A stretch of DNA of 64,000 nucleotides from Cymbomonas tetramitiformis (GCA_001247695.2 LGRX02010106.1:1-64000); one strand, 5' to 3'. Shown: positions 21,117-31,771, numbered from the stretch's first letter. Notes: generated from the sequence alone by a model not told the origin. A program made the numbers and translations.

Positions 21117-22235
21117 ATGCTTTCCCAGGCGGCAGCGCAAGATATTCATGCCGCACCCCACCACCACCTCAACACACCTCTGCAGTTTCCTGGTTTCCAT
21201 CACGACCTATCGGTGGAATCCCTTTCAAAACGGTTTCTGAGTGGAGATCCGGATGCATGCCTCAGCAATCTTGACAAAATTGCTAAACAGTGTGGAGTGC
21301 CAAGAGTCTCACGCCAGCAAGTAGTCACGTACCGCGCTCCTCAGGACAGCCAAGCTACAGGACAAGGCTCCTACGGAAGCGTCCTTCTACACTGCACCCT
21401 TGACAAAACCGAGAGGGCCGTTCTGAAGGACTTCACCGACCCTGCCCTCCACCGTCGCCTGCGGCACTGTGCGGTGGAGTTGTATATGAACACCGTGGCC
21501 CATTTCGCGGCTCCCACAACCGTCGTTCCCTGTTTAGGATACGGAGCCCAAATTTGTCCTGATCACTCCGCGTTCCTCGTCATGAAATATGGCGGGGAGA
21601 CCCTCGCCGATTTCCTTACTTCCCGCGGATCAGGCATACCAATCCAGGCGATGCGCCATCTGGTCATCGATTTGTTTCGCGGCATTTCAGACCTCCATGC
21701 CGCGGGAATCGTGCACGGGGACCTGAAAGGTAACAACGTGCTTGTGCAAGAAAATCTGCCCGATGTTGGTGGACACAGTCTCAAACTCATAGACTTTGGG
21801 TTGGCCCGTTTCCACCGCACCGATTCAATGGCACCGCTTCCCCCAGTAAGCTTGCCTTCCGCAACATGGCAGCCCTCTCATACAGCTCCAGAGTCATCAT
21901 TTGCAAACAAAACCACTCACAGCGACATCTGGGCGTGTGGCGGGCTCGCTATGCAAATACTCATGGCCAGTCGCCTTTCCTGGAAGGACATGCTGCAGTT
22001 GGCTAACAGCCAGCTTGACAACAACAGAAAATTTTCGCCTTGGAAAGAAGATAGTAGAGTTTCCAAACAGCTCACCATGCTCGTGAATTCGTGTTTCGAC
22101 TTCAATCCTGCAAAAAGACCGGCTGCCTCCAAGTTACACTCAACGTTCAGCGCCTCTCGGATACAAAAGTGTTCTGTGGGGAAAGGAGTCGATCCCCACG
22201 AGCGTTTAGTCCCTGGACATTTTAACCCTCTGTAA
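21117..22235 (+). CDS. Serine/threonine-type protein kinase, element 2 cargo
   Basis: This intronless ORF of 372 codons has a complete kinase core: glycine loop GQGSYG (residues 82-87), Lys104 in VLKDF, Glu121, catalytic loop HGDLKGNN (200-207), DFG (226-228), APE (257-259) and Asp270 in DIWACG. It is the positional and sequence counterpart of the element 1 kinase; shared stretches include ELYM before the hinge region and IDFGLAR. TGTAA at 22266-22270 may be the poly(A) signal. Conservation of every catalytic residue in both elements suggests selection for activity. The substrate is unknown. Confidence 0.88.
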   Translation: MLSQAAAQDIHAAPHHHLNTPLQFPGFHHDLSVESLSKRFLSGDPDACLSNLDKIAKQCGVPRVSRQQVVTYRAPQDSQATGQGSYGSVLLHCTLDKTERAVLKDFTDPALHRRLRHCAVELYMNTVAHFAAPTTVVPCLGYGAQICPDHSAFLVMKYGGETLADFLTSRGSGIPIQAMRHLVIDLFRGISDLHAAGIVHGDLKGNNVLVQENLPDVGGHSLKLIDFGLARFHRTDSMAPLPPVSLPSATWQPSHTAPESSFANKTTHSDIWACGGLAMQILMASRLSWKDMLQLANSQLDNNRKFSPWKEDSRVSKQLTMLVNSCFDFNPAKRPAASKLHSTFSASRIQKCSVGKGVDPHERLVPGHFNPL

Positions 22236-22474
22236 ATAATAATCAGTGTGTGTAGCGCGGTAGTTTGTAATAATAAGTGTCCCTGTATACAATATATTAC
22301 CGTCTGGCCGAAAGTCTTGGTTGTGGTAATGCCCGTGTTGTGAGCAACTGTTGATTAAAGTGTGGTCATAGTCACTCTGTGCAATGTTCTGCGTGGTGCG
22401 TGTTCTCGTATTTGGTACAGATAACCCATAGCCGATAACCTTACTGGTTACACAACTTGGGTTCTGCTGGTCAG

Positions 22475-23758
22475 GTGAATGTCGTGCGAAGCTCGTTCAT
22501 CCCGGCTCAACCTGATTGGGTCTGCCCTGATGACAGCCTTGCCGCGCTCAAGGGGAAGGTGGTCTACCGAAAGCTGATGCCTACCTTCCGATACCATGTC
22601 GGGTTTGTCTGTCCGGGCATTCCGGAGGGTCTGCATGTCCTAGACTTGAACACCGTCCGGACAATCTGCCTACTGGAAGCACTGTGGCAGGCGAAGACCG
22701 CCAAGGAGGGCCTGCCCGGGGACCGTCCTTCGAAAGAGGCTGCAATGCAGTTCCTCATTGATAACGACACCCACCTCCGCAAGCATGATCACCACCAACA
22801 GCGGGTGCTGGATGAGGCTTTCGCCGGTCACAGCCTGGTATCCGTGTTAGAAGTCGATTCTAGAAGGGACGATTTCAGCGCCCCGCATCACTTCTACGCA
22901 TGGTTCGTGGTTCCAGCCAAGCGGGTCTGGCTCTTTCCAGTACTGTCATTTCCGTTGCGCCACCACCGTGGAACTGTGTATGCCGTAAAGGACTGCGATC
23001 TATCGCGTGGCCGTACTCCCAAATGCGGGTCACGTCCGGTTCCACACCAGCACCCCGGGTATCAAATGTTGCATATCCAGGGCGTTTCTTCCAGCAGTGG
23101 CAACGCAGATCCCCGTTGCCTGTCAGTGCTCGTCCTGGATGCTCAGGCTGCGCATGGCGCGGACTTCAAACCAGAACACCGACAAACGATTCAGAAAGTT
23201 TTGACTGCCTGTCGCCATGCCAACATCCCTATCAATTGGACACAGTGGTATCGGCCATGGCAAACGCAGGCCGCCACAGATGCATTTTTTGATGATGGAA
23301 GAGGATACTTGACCTCTTCAGCCGGTGTCGCTCACACCGGAATTCCGCCAGAGTCCGACGATTTTCTGACAGACCTTGGGCCACATTCAGCTGACGAACT
23401 ACGGAACCACGCCTTTCTGTGTGGGAACATGAATGCGTTCGACTCGGAAAACATATCCATGTCTCACGAGTCCTGCTATAGAAACGTGCGAGATGCGGTG
23501 TCTTCTCAACACCCAACACCATCAGCAATTGTTATCATGGGGGCGTATGTCTCACAGTGTGTGCTGCACACGACCCTTGCGGCGGTGCAATTGGGATACA
23601 GTGTTATCATCGTGGAAGACGCATGTGTGTCATATAGGACCCTGCACAACATTGAGCCGAGTAACTTGGCTGCCACGCTAGACGGACACATGGATCTCCT
23701 GCATCGGTGTGCAGTGGTGTTAGATTCTGCCGACTTCATTAAGAACATCTCGGTATAG
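22475..23758 (+). CDS. Isochorismatase-like cysteine hydrolase with a novel N-terminal region, element 2 cargo
   Basis: Open frame to a stop at 23758. The C-terminal half matches the isochorismatase fold: LSVLVLDAQ supplies the Asp, IPINWTQWYRP matches the strand after the first helix, VIMGAYVSQCVLHTT carries the nucleophile Cys, and GYSVIIVEDA closes the sheet. With residue 1 at 22457 these are Asp228 and Cys368. The usual catalytic Lys, expected before the (S/N)AF motif, appears replaced by Cys in LCGNMNAF, so activity is doubtful. The first 215 residues are unrecognised. The frame opens with TTG; an exon starting at 22475 after GGTCAG is likelier, and the first in-frame ATG is 22577. Element 1 lacks it. 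Confidence 0.7.
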   Translation: MNVVRSSFIPAQPDWVCPDDSLAALKGKVVYRKLMPTFRYHVGFVCPGIPEGLHVLDLNTVRTICLLEALWQAKTAKEGLPGDRPSKEAAMQFLIDNDTHLRKHDHHQQRVLDEAFAGHSLVSVLEVDSRRDDFSAPHHFYAWFVVPAKRVWLFPVLSFPLRHHRGTVYAVKDCDLSRGRTPKCGSRPVPHQHPGYQMLHIQGVSSSSGNADPRCLSVLVLDAQAAHGADFKPEHRQTIQKVLTACRHANIPINWTQWYRPWQTQAATDAFFDDGRGYLTSSAGVAHTGIPPESDDFLTDLGPHSADELRNHAFLCGNMNAFDSENISMSHESCYRNVRDAVSSQHPTPSAIVIMGAYVSQCVLHTTLAAVQLGYSVIIVEDACVSYRTLHNIEPSNLAATLDGHMDLLHRCAVVLDSADFIKNISV

Positions 23759-24337
23759 TTATTATATTTTAGTTACAACAAATATATTTACATATTATAT
23801 TAGCAATGTGTATATAGATACATATTATACTAGCACAATCGATCAAGATCTCCATTAGGCCGTAATTGATCGTGTTGGCCATGTAAGTCATCATGCAAGC
23901 GTGCATACCGGATTACCGATGACGATTCGTTTGCGATGACAGTTTTCCGTTCACGATTCGTTTTCGTTTCATGAGTCTTGGCATCGCTGCGCATCGGCTA
24001 AAAATTTGTGTTCTTTAGGGTCCACCCCTGCTATTTGAATTTATAGCTTGTTTGCAAGACACGCGACAATTTCCCTTCGATCATCACTCACGCTCACGTC
24101 GATCATGTTCATCCCATCAGAAGTATCCCAAACCTGGTGTTTTGCCATATGATATGGCCTGCGTACTACGTGTTTACAAATAGTATACATTTCTACTAAT
24201 TATTATTAGAAATATATAGCATAATTAGAAATAGTTAACACGAACATTTCGACATGTTATATGATACGGCCTGCGTACTACGTATTTGTACATAGTATGT
24301 AAATTTTTGGGCACGTGATGGGGCCTCGCAGGGTACA
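23759..24337. repeat. AT-rich spacer with a ~110-bp imperfect duplication
   Basis: No gene is seen. The first part is rich in TATATT. Words GGCCTGCGTACTACGT with flanking TATGATA occur at about 24150 and 24260, within two copies of a unit that also contains CATAGTAT-like sequence. Between them is an inverted AATTATTATTAG/ATAATTAG stretch. Confidence 0.5.
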
Positions 24338-26700
24338 ATGGATTATGGGCATCGACCTGGGGTTGTGCCCCTAACCCGGCATGTGCACTTTGCCCCAAGC
24401 CATATTCCACGAACGAGCGCGGCGGAGACGGAACCGCCGCAGCAGACCGAGAGCGGTGACATTTCCGCAGCGTCTTGTACGCTGCCGGCGGAGGGAGCCA
24501 AACCAAATGCAGTAAAAGGTACCCGTTGCTTTCATGCGATGCCTTTGGCCCCATGTTGTGCACAACCTGTGAAGAAGCCCCCTCTTCTCACTCCCAATGA
24601 TCCCCTGATGATCTTACGAATACCCTGATGTTCACGCACTGGTGCTCGAATCAGGAAAAAACCGTGTGAGAAAGGGAGGTGGTCCACATATGAAAGTTGA
24701 AAGTGTTATACGGAAATGCCCCGTGGCATACGACGTGGAGGCTAAGCAGATTGTGGACAAAACCACGAGTAAGTATTGGGCAAACAACGCCGCGGCCCAA
24801 GAGCGTTTCGACATGTGCGTGAAAACGCTGCGAGAGCTGCATCCCGAGCTGGATGAAGCCACTGCAAAAACGAAGATCATTCGACGTCTGAACAACCGGC
24901 GTAATCTGGGCCCAAAGGGCACCACAATCGAAATGCGTCAAAACCGTGACATCCAGGCGGTGAACGCATTCAACAAAGAATCCCAGAAAAAACGCCCGGA
25001 CTTGGTGATTTCCCTTACTGCATGTGCAACAGAGGTTGTTGGGACACCACCACAGGCGAGCCCAGGCGTACGCCCCGCAGCAGGAGCGCCACTAACGGCA
25101 ACCGAGCCTCGGCGGAGCCCACGAAATCACGCCACGGTTAGTATACCCGCAGGACCAGAGGTGGCCAGGACTCCGCAAAGGGGGAGCCCAGGCGTACGCC
25201 CCGCAGCAGGAGCGCCACTAACGGCAACCGTGCCTCGGCGGAGCCCACGAAATCACGCCACGGTTAGTATACCCGCAGCACCAGAGGTGGCCAGGACTCC
25301 GCAACGGGGGAGCCCAGCCACTGCAGGAGCGCCACAACCGGCTACTGTGCCTCGACGGAGCCCACGAACTGCCGCCACGGTTACTGCACCAGCACCAAAG
25401 GATGCCAGGGCACCGCATCGGGGGAGCCCAGGAGCGCGCTCGGAACCAGGAGTGCCACTAAAGGCAACCGTGCCGCGACCGAAAGCAAGGGCACCGGAGG
25501 TGACGGAATATGAAGAGCAGAGGCTGATGAAGATTGCTGGTAGGTGCCCTATCCATGTGTGCCCTTGGCATGTACACATACATGGATGCATACCTGCAAA
25601 TGTACCTGCATCGCCGACGGAGCGTTGAGGAAGCGCTGGGGGCGGGTTTGCTTATTGCGGTGTCAGGCAACAAGCGCAGGCTGAGCGTAGCATTCGGTAT
25701 GGTTCCAACAGCATACGAGGACTTGATGCGGGAAAAGCAGGTGCTACTCACGCAAGTTCAACAGTTGGATGAAAAGGTATTGATTGAGCACGTGCAGCGC
25801 GTAGCGCGGGAGACTCGGAAACGAGTTCCCATGACAGCCCAGGCCGTCTTCGAGGTGGTACCGATGCCCGGGTATAAACTACTTGGAACGCAAAATGGAA
25901 CGGAAGGATGGCAGCAGGAAGCTCTGGGGGAGTTGCGGGAGCAGTGGACTAAGGACCTGCGAAAACGCGCCAAGAAGTGTCCGAGTCTGACAGCTGCTTT
26001 CAAAGTGAGTGTGTCTCAGGCGAACACGCAGAAAGCGACAGCATCTGTTGCACCGCGCCCCAATCGTGCAGCTCGAACGGTGCAAAGCATGGCGGAGGAT
26101 GCCGATGACGACGAGGATGACATGTGCAAGGTGATCCGAACCGGAAGGGGGCTACTCACGAAGAGAATGTCGATGACCGCGACGGCAAAACGTAAGTGTA
26201 TGGTAAAAGTGCACACCGATGAGGCAATCGAAGCTTTCGAGACCGATTCGCATGCCACGTTTGGTGACTATTTCGGGGCGGTGGTGAACGATATGCACGG
26301 TACCGAGCGAGAGGTTGATCTCCACGTGGGGAAAACGGTGATTGAACACGAGACCATCGGCGCAGCAGCACAATGGCGCAGGATGGGATTTCCTGAGATA
26401 ATGCGATGCCACCTAGTAGCGGCGGACGCCGGAGATGAAGATGGCAGGGTGGAGCCACTGGCAAGGTTCGACTACAGTATTTTCCACGGCGACTTTAAGG
26501 TTGAGTCTTGGACGTTCGAGGAGCTGGTTGGCATGCAAATGAAAGTCGTTCCTGCTATCTCGGTGAAACGGAACTACGAGGTTGCGTGGAGGGACGAGGC
26601 TGGTTTGGAACGCGGCGTGTTGACCGCGGCAGAGTGCCGTGGTCACTTCGGCATGGACCGGATTCCAGCGCTGCGCACGCGGCAATTTTGGACGCCATAG
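24338..26700 (+). CDS. Gene X of element 2: conserved transposon accessory protein
   Basis: Three exons fit: 24338-24518 (starts ATG, MDYGHRPG), 24655-25539 and 25667-26700. Both introns are phase 1 (AAAAG|GTACCC to ATCAG|GA; GCTG|GTAGGT to TGTCAG|GC). The second intron matches that of the element 1 copy. The protein has a basic helical N-terminal region (residues about 70-140), a Pro/Arg-rich tandem repeat, and a C-terminal domain with PEIMRCHLVAADAGDED and FDYSIFHGDF. I recognise no family. A DNA-binding or TnpA-like role is inferred from its pairing with the transposase in both elements. Confidence 0.65.
25040..25480 (+). repeat. Coding minisatellite in gene X of element 2
   Basis: About four in-frame copies of a unit near 126 bp encode RTPQRGSPG, APLTATVPRRSPR and HATVSIPA blocks. 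The third and fourth copies are shortened or diverged. The unit is unrelated to the repeat found at the same place in element 1. Confidence 0.8.
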
Positions 26701-27282
26701 CCCTGTGCGGAAAGATAAGGAAGGCGTCTGGCCTGGAGCAGTGTGAACAGTTGGCAGTAGTTTATATTGGACGCACCTTGACGCCGTGCCTTCCTCATAT
26801 GCTGCCTGCTGTACGTAAGAAGTAGCAGGCAATCATAGTTATGCCAGGGCAGAATGAATACACCGCAAAGTGCTTACCAATCCGTGGGGAAGGAGCCTGC
26901 CTTCAGCAGAAGTGGGAACCTGTAGACTCAAGTTTTTGTTTGTGAATAGTAAGGACAACGTTTGGACCTTCCTGCCTTTTTTTAATATAACTGGAATTGT
27001 GAAATAGTAAGTGCTGACAGTGCTCTAATGGAGCGGGGCACATTGATTGCAAATACAGGCAAACAGTTCGAGAGTCGCCTGAATGTCACATCCGTTGCTC
27101 GTGGCTCGATGGAGCCCACAAACTCACGCCACGGTTACTGCATCAGCACCAGGGGTCGCCGGGGCACACCAACGGGGTGGACCAGGAGTGCATTCTGCAC
27201 CAGGATGTACCTAATGTATCATGGAACCGTGTTGAGGTGTGGCATCTGCGCAGGAAAACAGGAGTGCTGGGCATCGGTGATG
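26701..27282. other. Spacer with a displaced copy of the gene X minisatellite unit
   Basis: About 580 bp between gene X and the transposase. The stretch near 27110-27190 (GAGCCCACAAACTCACGCCA and what follows) resembles one unit of the array at 25040-25480, out of its coding context. The ORF beginning with ATG at 27028 runs through it, so that part is probably not the real protein start. Confidence 0.5.
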
Positions 27283-30200
27283 TTCACGGAGGACGAGCTC
27301 ATGCTGATTGTGCAGCGGAGCCAAGAAGCTCACACCAGCATACGAAGCACAATGCGTGCGGTGCGTGAACTACCTGCAGAATGTCGAGGCCCTATACCGG
27401 CTGGCGAAAAAGAAGTGCTGGCGGTGATTAAATCCTGGCTAACGGAACATGGGGGGACCATAGACAATCGGTATCGTGTGATCTTGCAGCCAATGCTTTT
27501 GGGGAATGGTGTTACCAGCAATGCTTTTGGGGAAGCTAACCCGTCAGCAAACAGCGATTGTGAAGTACATGGACTCCCTCCTAACGTGGAGGTCTTCTTC
27601 GACGAGGAGCTGGCGAAAGGCCGAATTTGTCTAATGGACAACCTTGAGGAGGAGTCGGACGAGGAGGACCATGGAATAAGTGTGCAGAAACTGCTAGATG
27701 CAGCTGAGGACGCCCCGGATCCAGAGGACGAGGTCACAAGTATATTCCAGCAGGTAGTTGCCAGGCCCCCATGGCCACCGATCGATGTGCCACGCTGTTA
27801 GTTTAAGACTACTCGCTTCCTGATACTGACGACCATTTGGTGTTCACTTGCCATTGGATGTAGATATTCCAAGAACACAACTGCCAGGAAGAAGATCTGT
27901 GGAGCGATGCCGCCTGGGAGCTGGAGGCATTGCTGCCTGAAAAAACGGAGCTTAACTTCAACGCGGCGGCCGGTGACCCCTTATTTGTGGGGGATACGGA
28001 GGCCGACTGCTTGACAGTGGGTGAGGCGGTCTGCTACTTTATGGAGCTGCGAAGGGCGCAGAATTGGTCGAGGCCATCATGTGATAGGTTTTTGACGGTC
28101 ATGATCATGCTTATGGGGGGACCCGGAAAGTGCAATCTTCCTCGAAGTCTGTATAGAATGAGGAAGTTTTTGAACACCAGGTCGCACATGGACCACGCGG
28201 TGCATGTATGCGTGAATTGGTGCCGACATTATCCCCCAGGCGAGGATCCAAGCTCTTGGGACAAGAACCAAACCTGTGACACCGTACTAGAAAAGGACTC
28301 TGAGGGTGGCGCGCTGCGTACGTGCAAGGAGAAACGGTTCGAGGTGATACGCACCGTGCATGGAGAGGAGATCCGTCCACGGGATTGGTATTATTACTTT
28401 GCACCGGAGCGCACTATACGACGTTGGATGCGTGACCCGGAGTTCTGCAAGCTACGGGCCCGGCGGGATGCCCGCACTGGACGTGACTTCTGGACGGCAG
28501 CGCTGGCCAAACACATTGATCACGTCACAGGAGGTGCCTTGCTATCGCCGTCATCGTTTACAGCTGAAGATCCTCCTCCGCAGGGGGGGGATCCAGGTGT
28601 GGAGTACGCGGAGCACCGCTCGATGGTAATCTCGCCCGGGGCGGACGACGCCCAATTATGGGTCTCTGACATCGGGTGCGACATCGGCCGGCACAGTTGC
28701 TGTAGTGTACTGATTTCACTGTTCCTTTGTGTAAATATAGTGAGAAATGTTTTTATTGCGAGCAGGTCATACTCCATGGGCGTTGGTGTGCTTAAGTGCG
28801 ATGATCTGCATATCACGGTACGCCCAATCAGAATGTCGATGCAGTGACGCGTTGGTTGGCCTATGGGGTGACAAAGCTTGAATGTAGGCAATACAGTGAG
28901 ACGCACACACACACAAACACACACACAAACACAGAACCACAGGATGGATTCATGTGTGCGAGTAGATTCCATGATTCATGTGTGGAACAGTGCATTAGCA
29001 ATCATGTTCATCGCATGTATGTGTAAGCAAACCCAAACTGGATGCTTGCAGGCTCGGCAACGTGACAAGTGGCATCGGAATCTGTGGATCACACGCGGCC
29101 CTCGGCAGAAGGAGAAGAACCCTCTTGTGATATGGGGGCAATTTGAAAGGGATATGCAACGCCTTGCGACGGGATTTGACGTGTACGACAGTTTCCTCAA
29201 AAGGACTTACACGTTGAAAGTATTCTTAGGAATGGTGCATGCGGATTCGGTGATGCGGATCACAATGGGGCAGTTCATGGGAGTCGGCAGCTACCGGGCG
29301 GATGCGTACAGCCTTTTCGAAGGGACGAGCGGCCCCGGCGGGAAGGGAATGTATTTCAAGGGGTATGCCAAGCCGGTCAAACTACAAATGACAACAGTGC
29401 AGGGAAAACCTGAGGTATATGCCGATGAACAGCTGCTCATGCTTTCTAAAGAGGGGCATGCAGCGTTGGTTTCGAGAACCATTCATGGAGGGGAATCCCC
29501 GCAATCTACTGGACGGCACGGGCGTGGCGCGCTCGAGCGAATCCCATACTTCGACCCCATGCATGGTTACGCCGTCCCCTTCGGCCACTGCGTCTTATAC
29601 GGGGTGGTGAAGAGATTTTGGAAGCTGCTGATGGGCAAAGTGACAGGGGTACCCGACTCAACCTTAACTTTGCCTAAGACGATTCAGGACGAAATGCAAG
29701 CTCGGGCGAAGCTCGTGAAACCTCCGCACGACGTCATACGCAAGTACAACGATATAGTGCAGTATTTCGGTGAGTGTACGAAGTAGGCAGAGCAGGGACG
29801 TGTGCCACTTCTTGATGCAGTTTCCGTTGTTGAGCTTGCTATGAGAGGCGTTAGGAGACCTATGCGTAGAATGTCTTATACTAAAGCACCTTGTTTGATC
29901 CTGAGTGACAGGCATGTACACAATGGAGGATGTCCTGAACTGGGTCGTCTACTTCAGCCCATTGGTGATCGGTGATCAACTCGCAAAATGTAATATGGCG
30001 ATGGAGGATGCCTGGCAGCACCTTCGCCGAGCCGTGCTGCACTATGTGCGAGCTTCGGGCACGCACACTGGGTGGACTACTGCGGACGTGGAAGCAGCTA
30101 GAGTCGCAGCACGCGAACACCTCCGGGAGCACGCAAATATCCTGGAAAACACAGGTATAATGAAGCTGCTGACATACAACTTGAGGCTGGCAGTGGTGTA

Positions 30201-31011
30201 CCTGTTTCGGCAAGAACACTATTTGGGTGAGGTTGGTGCCGCCATGGAGATGTGGGTGGAGCGTGCCATCCAGCGTCTAAAGGGTGTGGCAAAGGATACG
30301 CACGTGAAAAACCGACCTGTGGAAGCTCTCGTGAATTCTATATGTGAGGACGATGCCCTAGATGACTACTGTTACAGATATCCAAACTTGCGCAAGTTGG
30401 ATGTCTTGGCGGCAAAGTTATTTGGCAAGATCGCTGTCAGCCGTGCAACGGATCCCGCGGCAGAAGATGAGGATGCGCCCTGCTATTTTCTGGGCGCAGG
30501 GAGGCACCTATCTCCCACAACTCTTTCATGCAACCTTCGCCTGCAACTTGATGGTCTGGTGTCAACTTACACGAATGTAATGCCTGGGGATTATGAAATC
30601 ATGGTCTACCTCAGGATGTCCCTAGACAAGGAGGTGATGTTTTCTTCCCAATACATGCGAACCACCAAGCGAATCTCCTACCACGTGTCTCTCTCTGGTA
30701 CCGTCAGTGGGTTTGGCGAGCTAGGTCTGCCAGCAGGCTACCCTTACGCACAAATTCTTGCATACTACCTTGTGAGAAACTCTGCAACACAGCGGGTGGT
30801 GTGTCGCCTAGCACGGGTCGTTGCATACAGAGAAGTCGAAGACGAGTACTACGCAAAGCAAGGGGTAACGGTGGTGGACAAACAGAACGGTGTAGAGCTC
30901 ATCGTTCCATGTGCCGCCATCCTCACGAAAGCCATGTTTCTTGATCGCCCTGGCAGTCAGCACTACCACGTCATGCACCTGTATCATCAAATACGCACAG
31001 GCAGTTACTAA
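27283..31011 (+). CDS. Tnp2-like (CACTA/EnSpm-type) DDE transposase of element 2
   Basis: Exons: 27283-27753 (ATG chosen where similarity to element 1 begins; 5' end unsure), 27864-28675, 28766-28817 (52 nt), 29052-29769 and 29912-31011. All introns have GT..AG ends and the same phases as in element 1. Tnp2 landmarks are HAVHVCVNWC, the IRRWMRDPEF block, GADD, SYSMGVGV, TRGPRQKEKNP, VYDSFLKRTYTLK, HADSVMR and, after a TYNLRLAVV helix, WVERAIQRLKG. Candidate triad: an Asp in GADD, Asp at 29244-29246 and Glu at 30259-30261. An acidic stretch closes the first exon. No internal stop or frameshift is seen, so the gene may be functional. Confidence 0.75.
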
Positions 31012-31189
31012 TGGGACCACCGGATTCACCTTATCATACCCAGCGCAGCCAGCTTCCAACATCGTCCAGTAAGTTGAGCAAACCTTCTCTGAAGTATTGC
31101 CCAATAGCCTTAGTAGCAAATGTAGAGGAGCACGTGTGTGGAGCCAGTGAAGGACTTTCTCATACAGTATGCACCAATGGCAGAGCTGC

Positions 31190-31771
31190 AAATTAGGGTT
31201 TCCTATATATCTAGCCAATAGCAGTGCACCGTGCCTATGGTTTCCTAAATATTGGACCAATGAAATAGCTGCAAATTAGGGATTCCTAGATATCTAGCCA
31301 ATAGCAGTGCACCGTTCCTATGGTTTCCTAAATATTGGACCAGTAAAATTGCAGTATATTAGGTTTTCCTAAATATCTAGCCAATAGCAGTGCACCGTTC
31401 CTATGGTTTCCTAAATATTGGACCAATAAAATAGCAGTATATTAGGTTTTCCTAAATATCTAGCCAATAGCAGTGCAATGTGCCTATGGTTTCCTAAATA
31501 TCTAGCCAATAACAAAGCAGTATGCCTCAGATTTCCTAAATATGACAGCGGTTTTATATTATGTCATTTCCCTAAAACTTGATTTATACGGATATATATA
31601 TTTACCTTGTCCAATCACTATTTACCCAGCTTTAGGAGGACCCAATGTTTACATACAGTAAGGTTTATACTTAAGTATGTGTCATAATGTCATATTTAGG
31701 AGATTTTAGTAAAACTTTAGGGAAACTTTAGGGAAACTTTAGGGAAATTTAGGGGATTCTTTGTTCAAGTG
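31190..31771. repeat. Right subterminal repeats and terminus of element 2
   Basis: Between 31190 and 31560 an imperfect tandem array repeats CCTAAATATCTAGCCAATAG, GCAGTGCA and GGTTTCCTAAATATTGGACC words. At 31706-31755 three ACTTTAGGGAA units and an ATTTAGGGG follow, and then the inverted terminal repeat ending at 31771. CCAAT and TAAATAT words are shared with the right end of element 1. Confidence 0.7.

Larger units (their letters stand above)
16668..31771 (+). mobile_element. Element 2: complete CACTA-like DNA transposon, about 15.1 kb
   Basis: The ends form an inverted repeat: CACTTGAACAAGGATTC at 16668-16684, and CACTTGAACAAAGAATC read on the minus strand from 31771 to 31755 (15 of 17 matching). 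Both ends lie inside one interrupted chromodomain reading frame, which independently fixes the boundaries. Contents are a repeat field (17.9-20.9 kb), a kinase (21117-22235), an isochorismatase-like hydrolase (22475-23758), gene X (24338-26700) and a Tnp2-like transposase (27283-31011). I see no clear target-site duplication: the flanks are TCA on the left and ATT on the right. Confidence 0.8.

Noticed and set aside
28900..28936. ACACAC microsatellite as part of a longer transposase exon
   Set aside because: The stretch lies inside the intron between the 52-nt microexon and the exon starting at 29052; the alignment with element 1 begins only at ARQRDK.
16733..31760. CCCTAAA/TTTAGGG words as telomeric repeats
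   Set aside because: They are few, irregular and confined to the ends of element 2, so they are subterminal motifs, not a telomere array.
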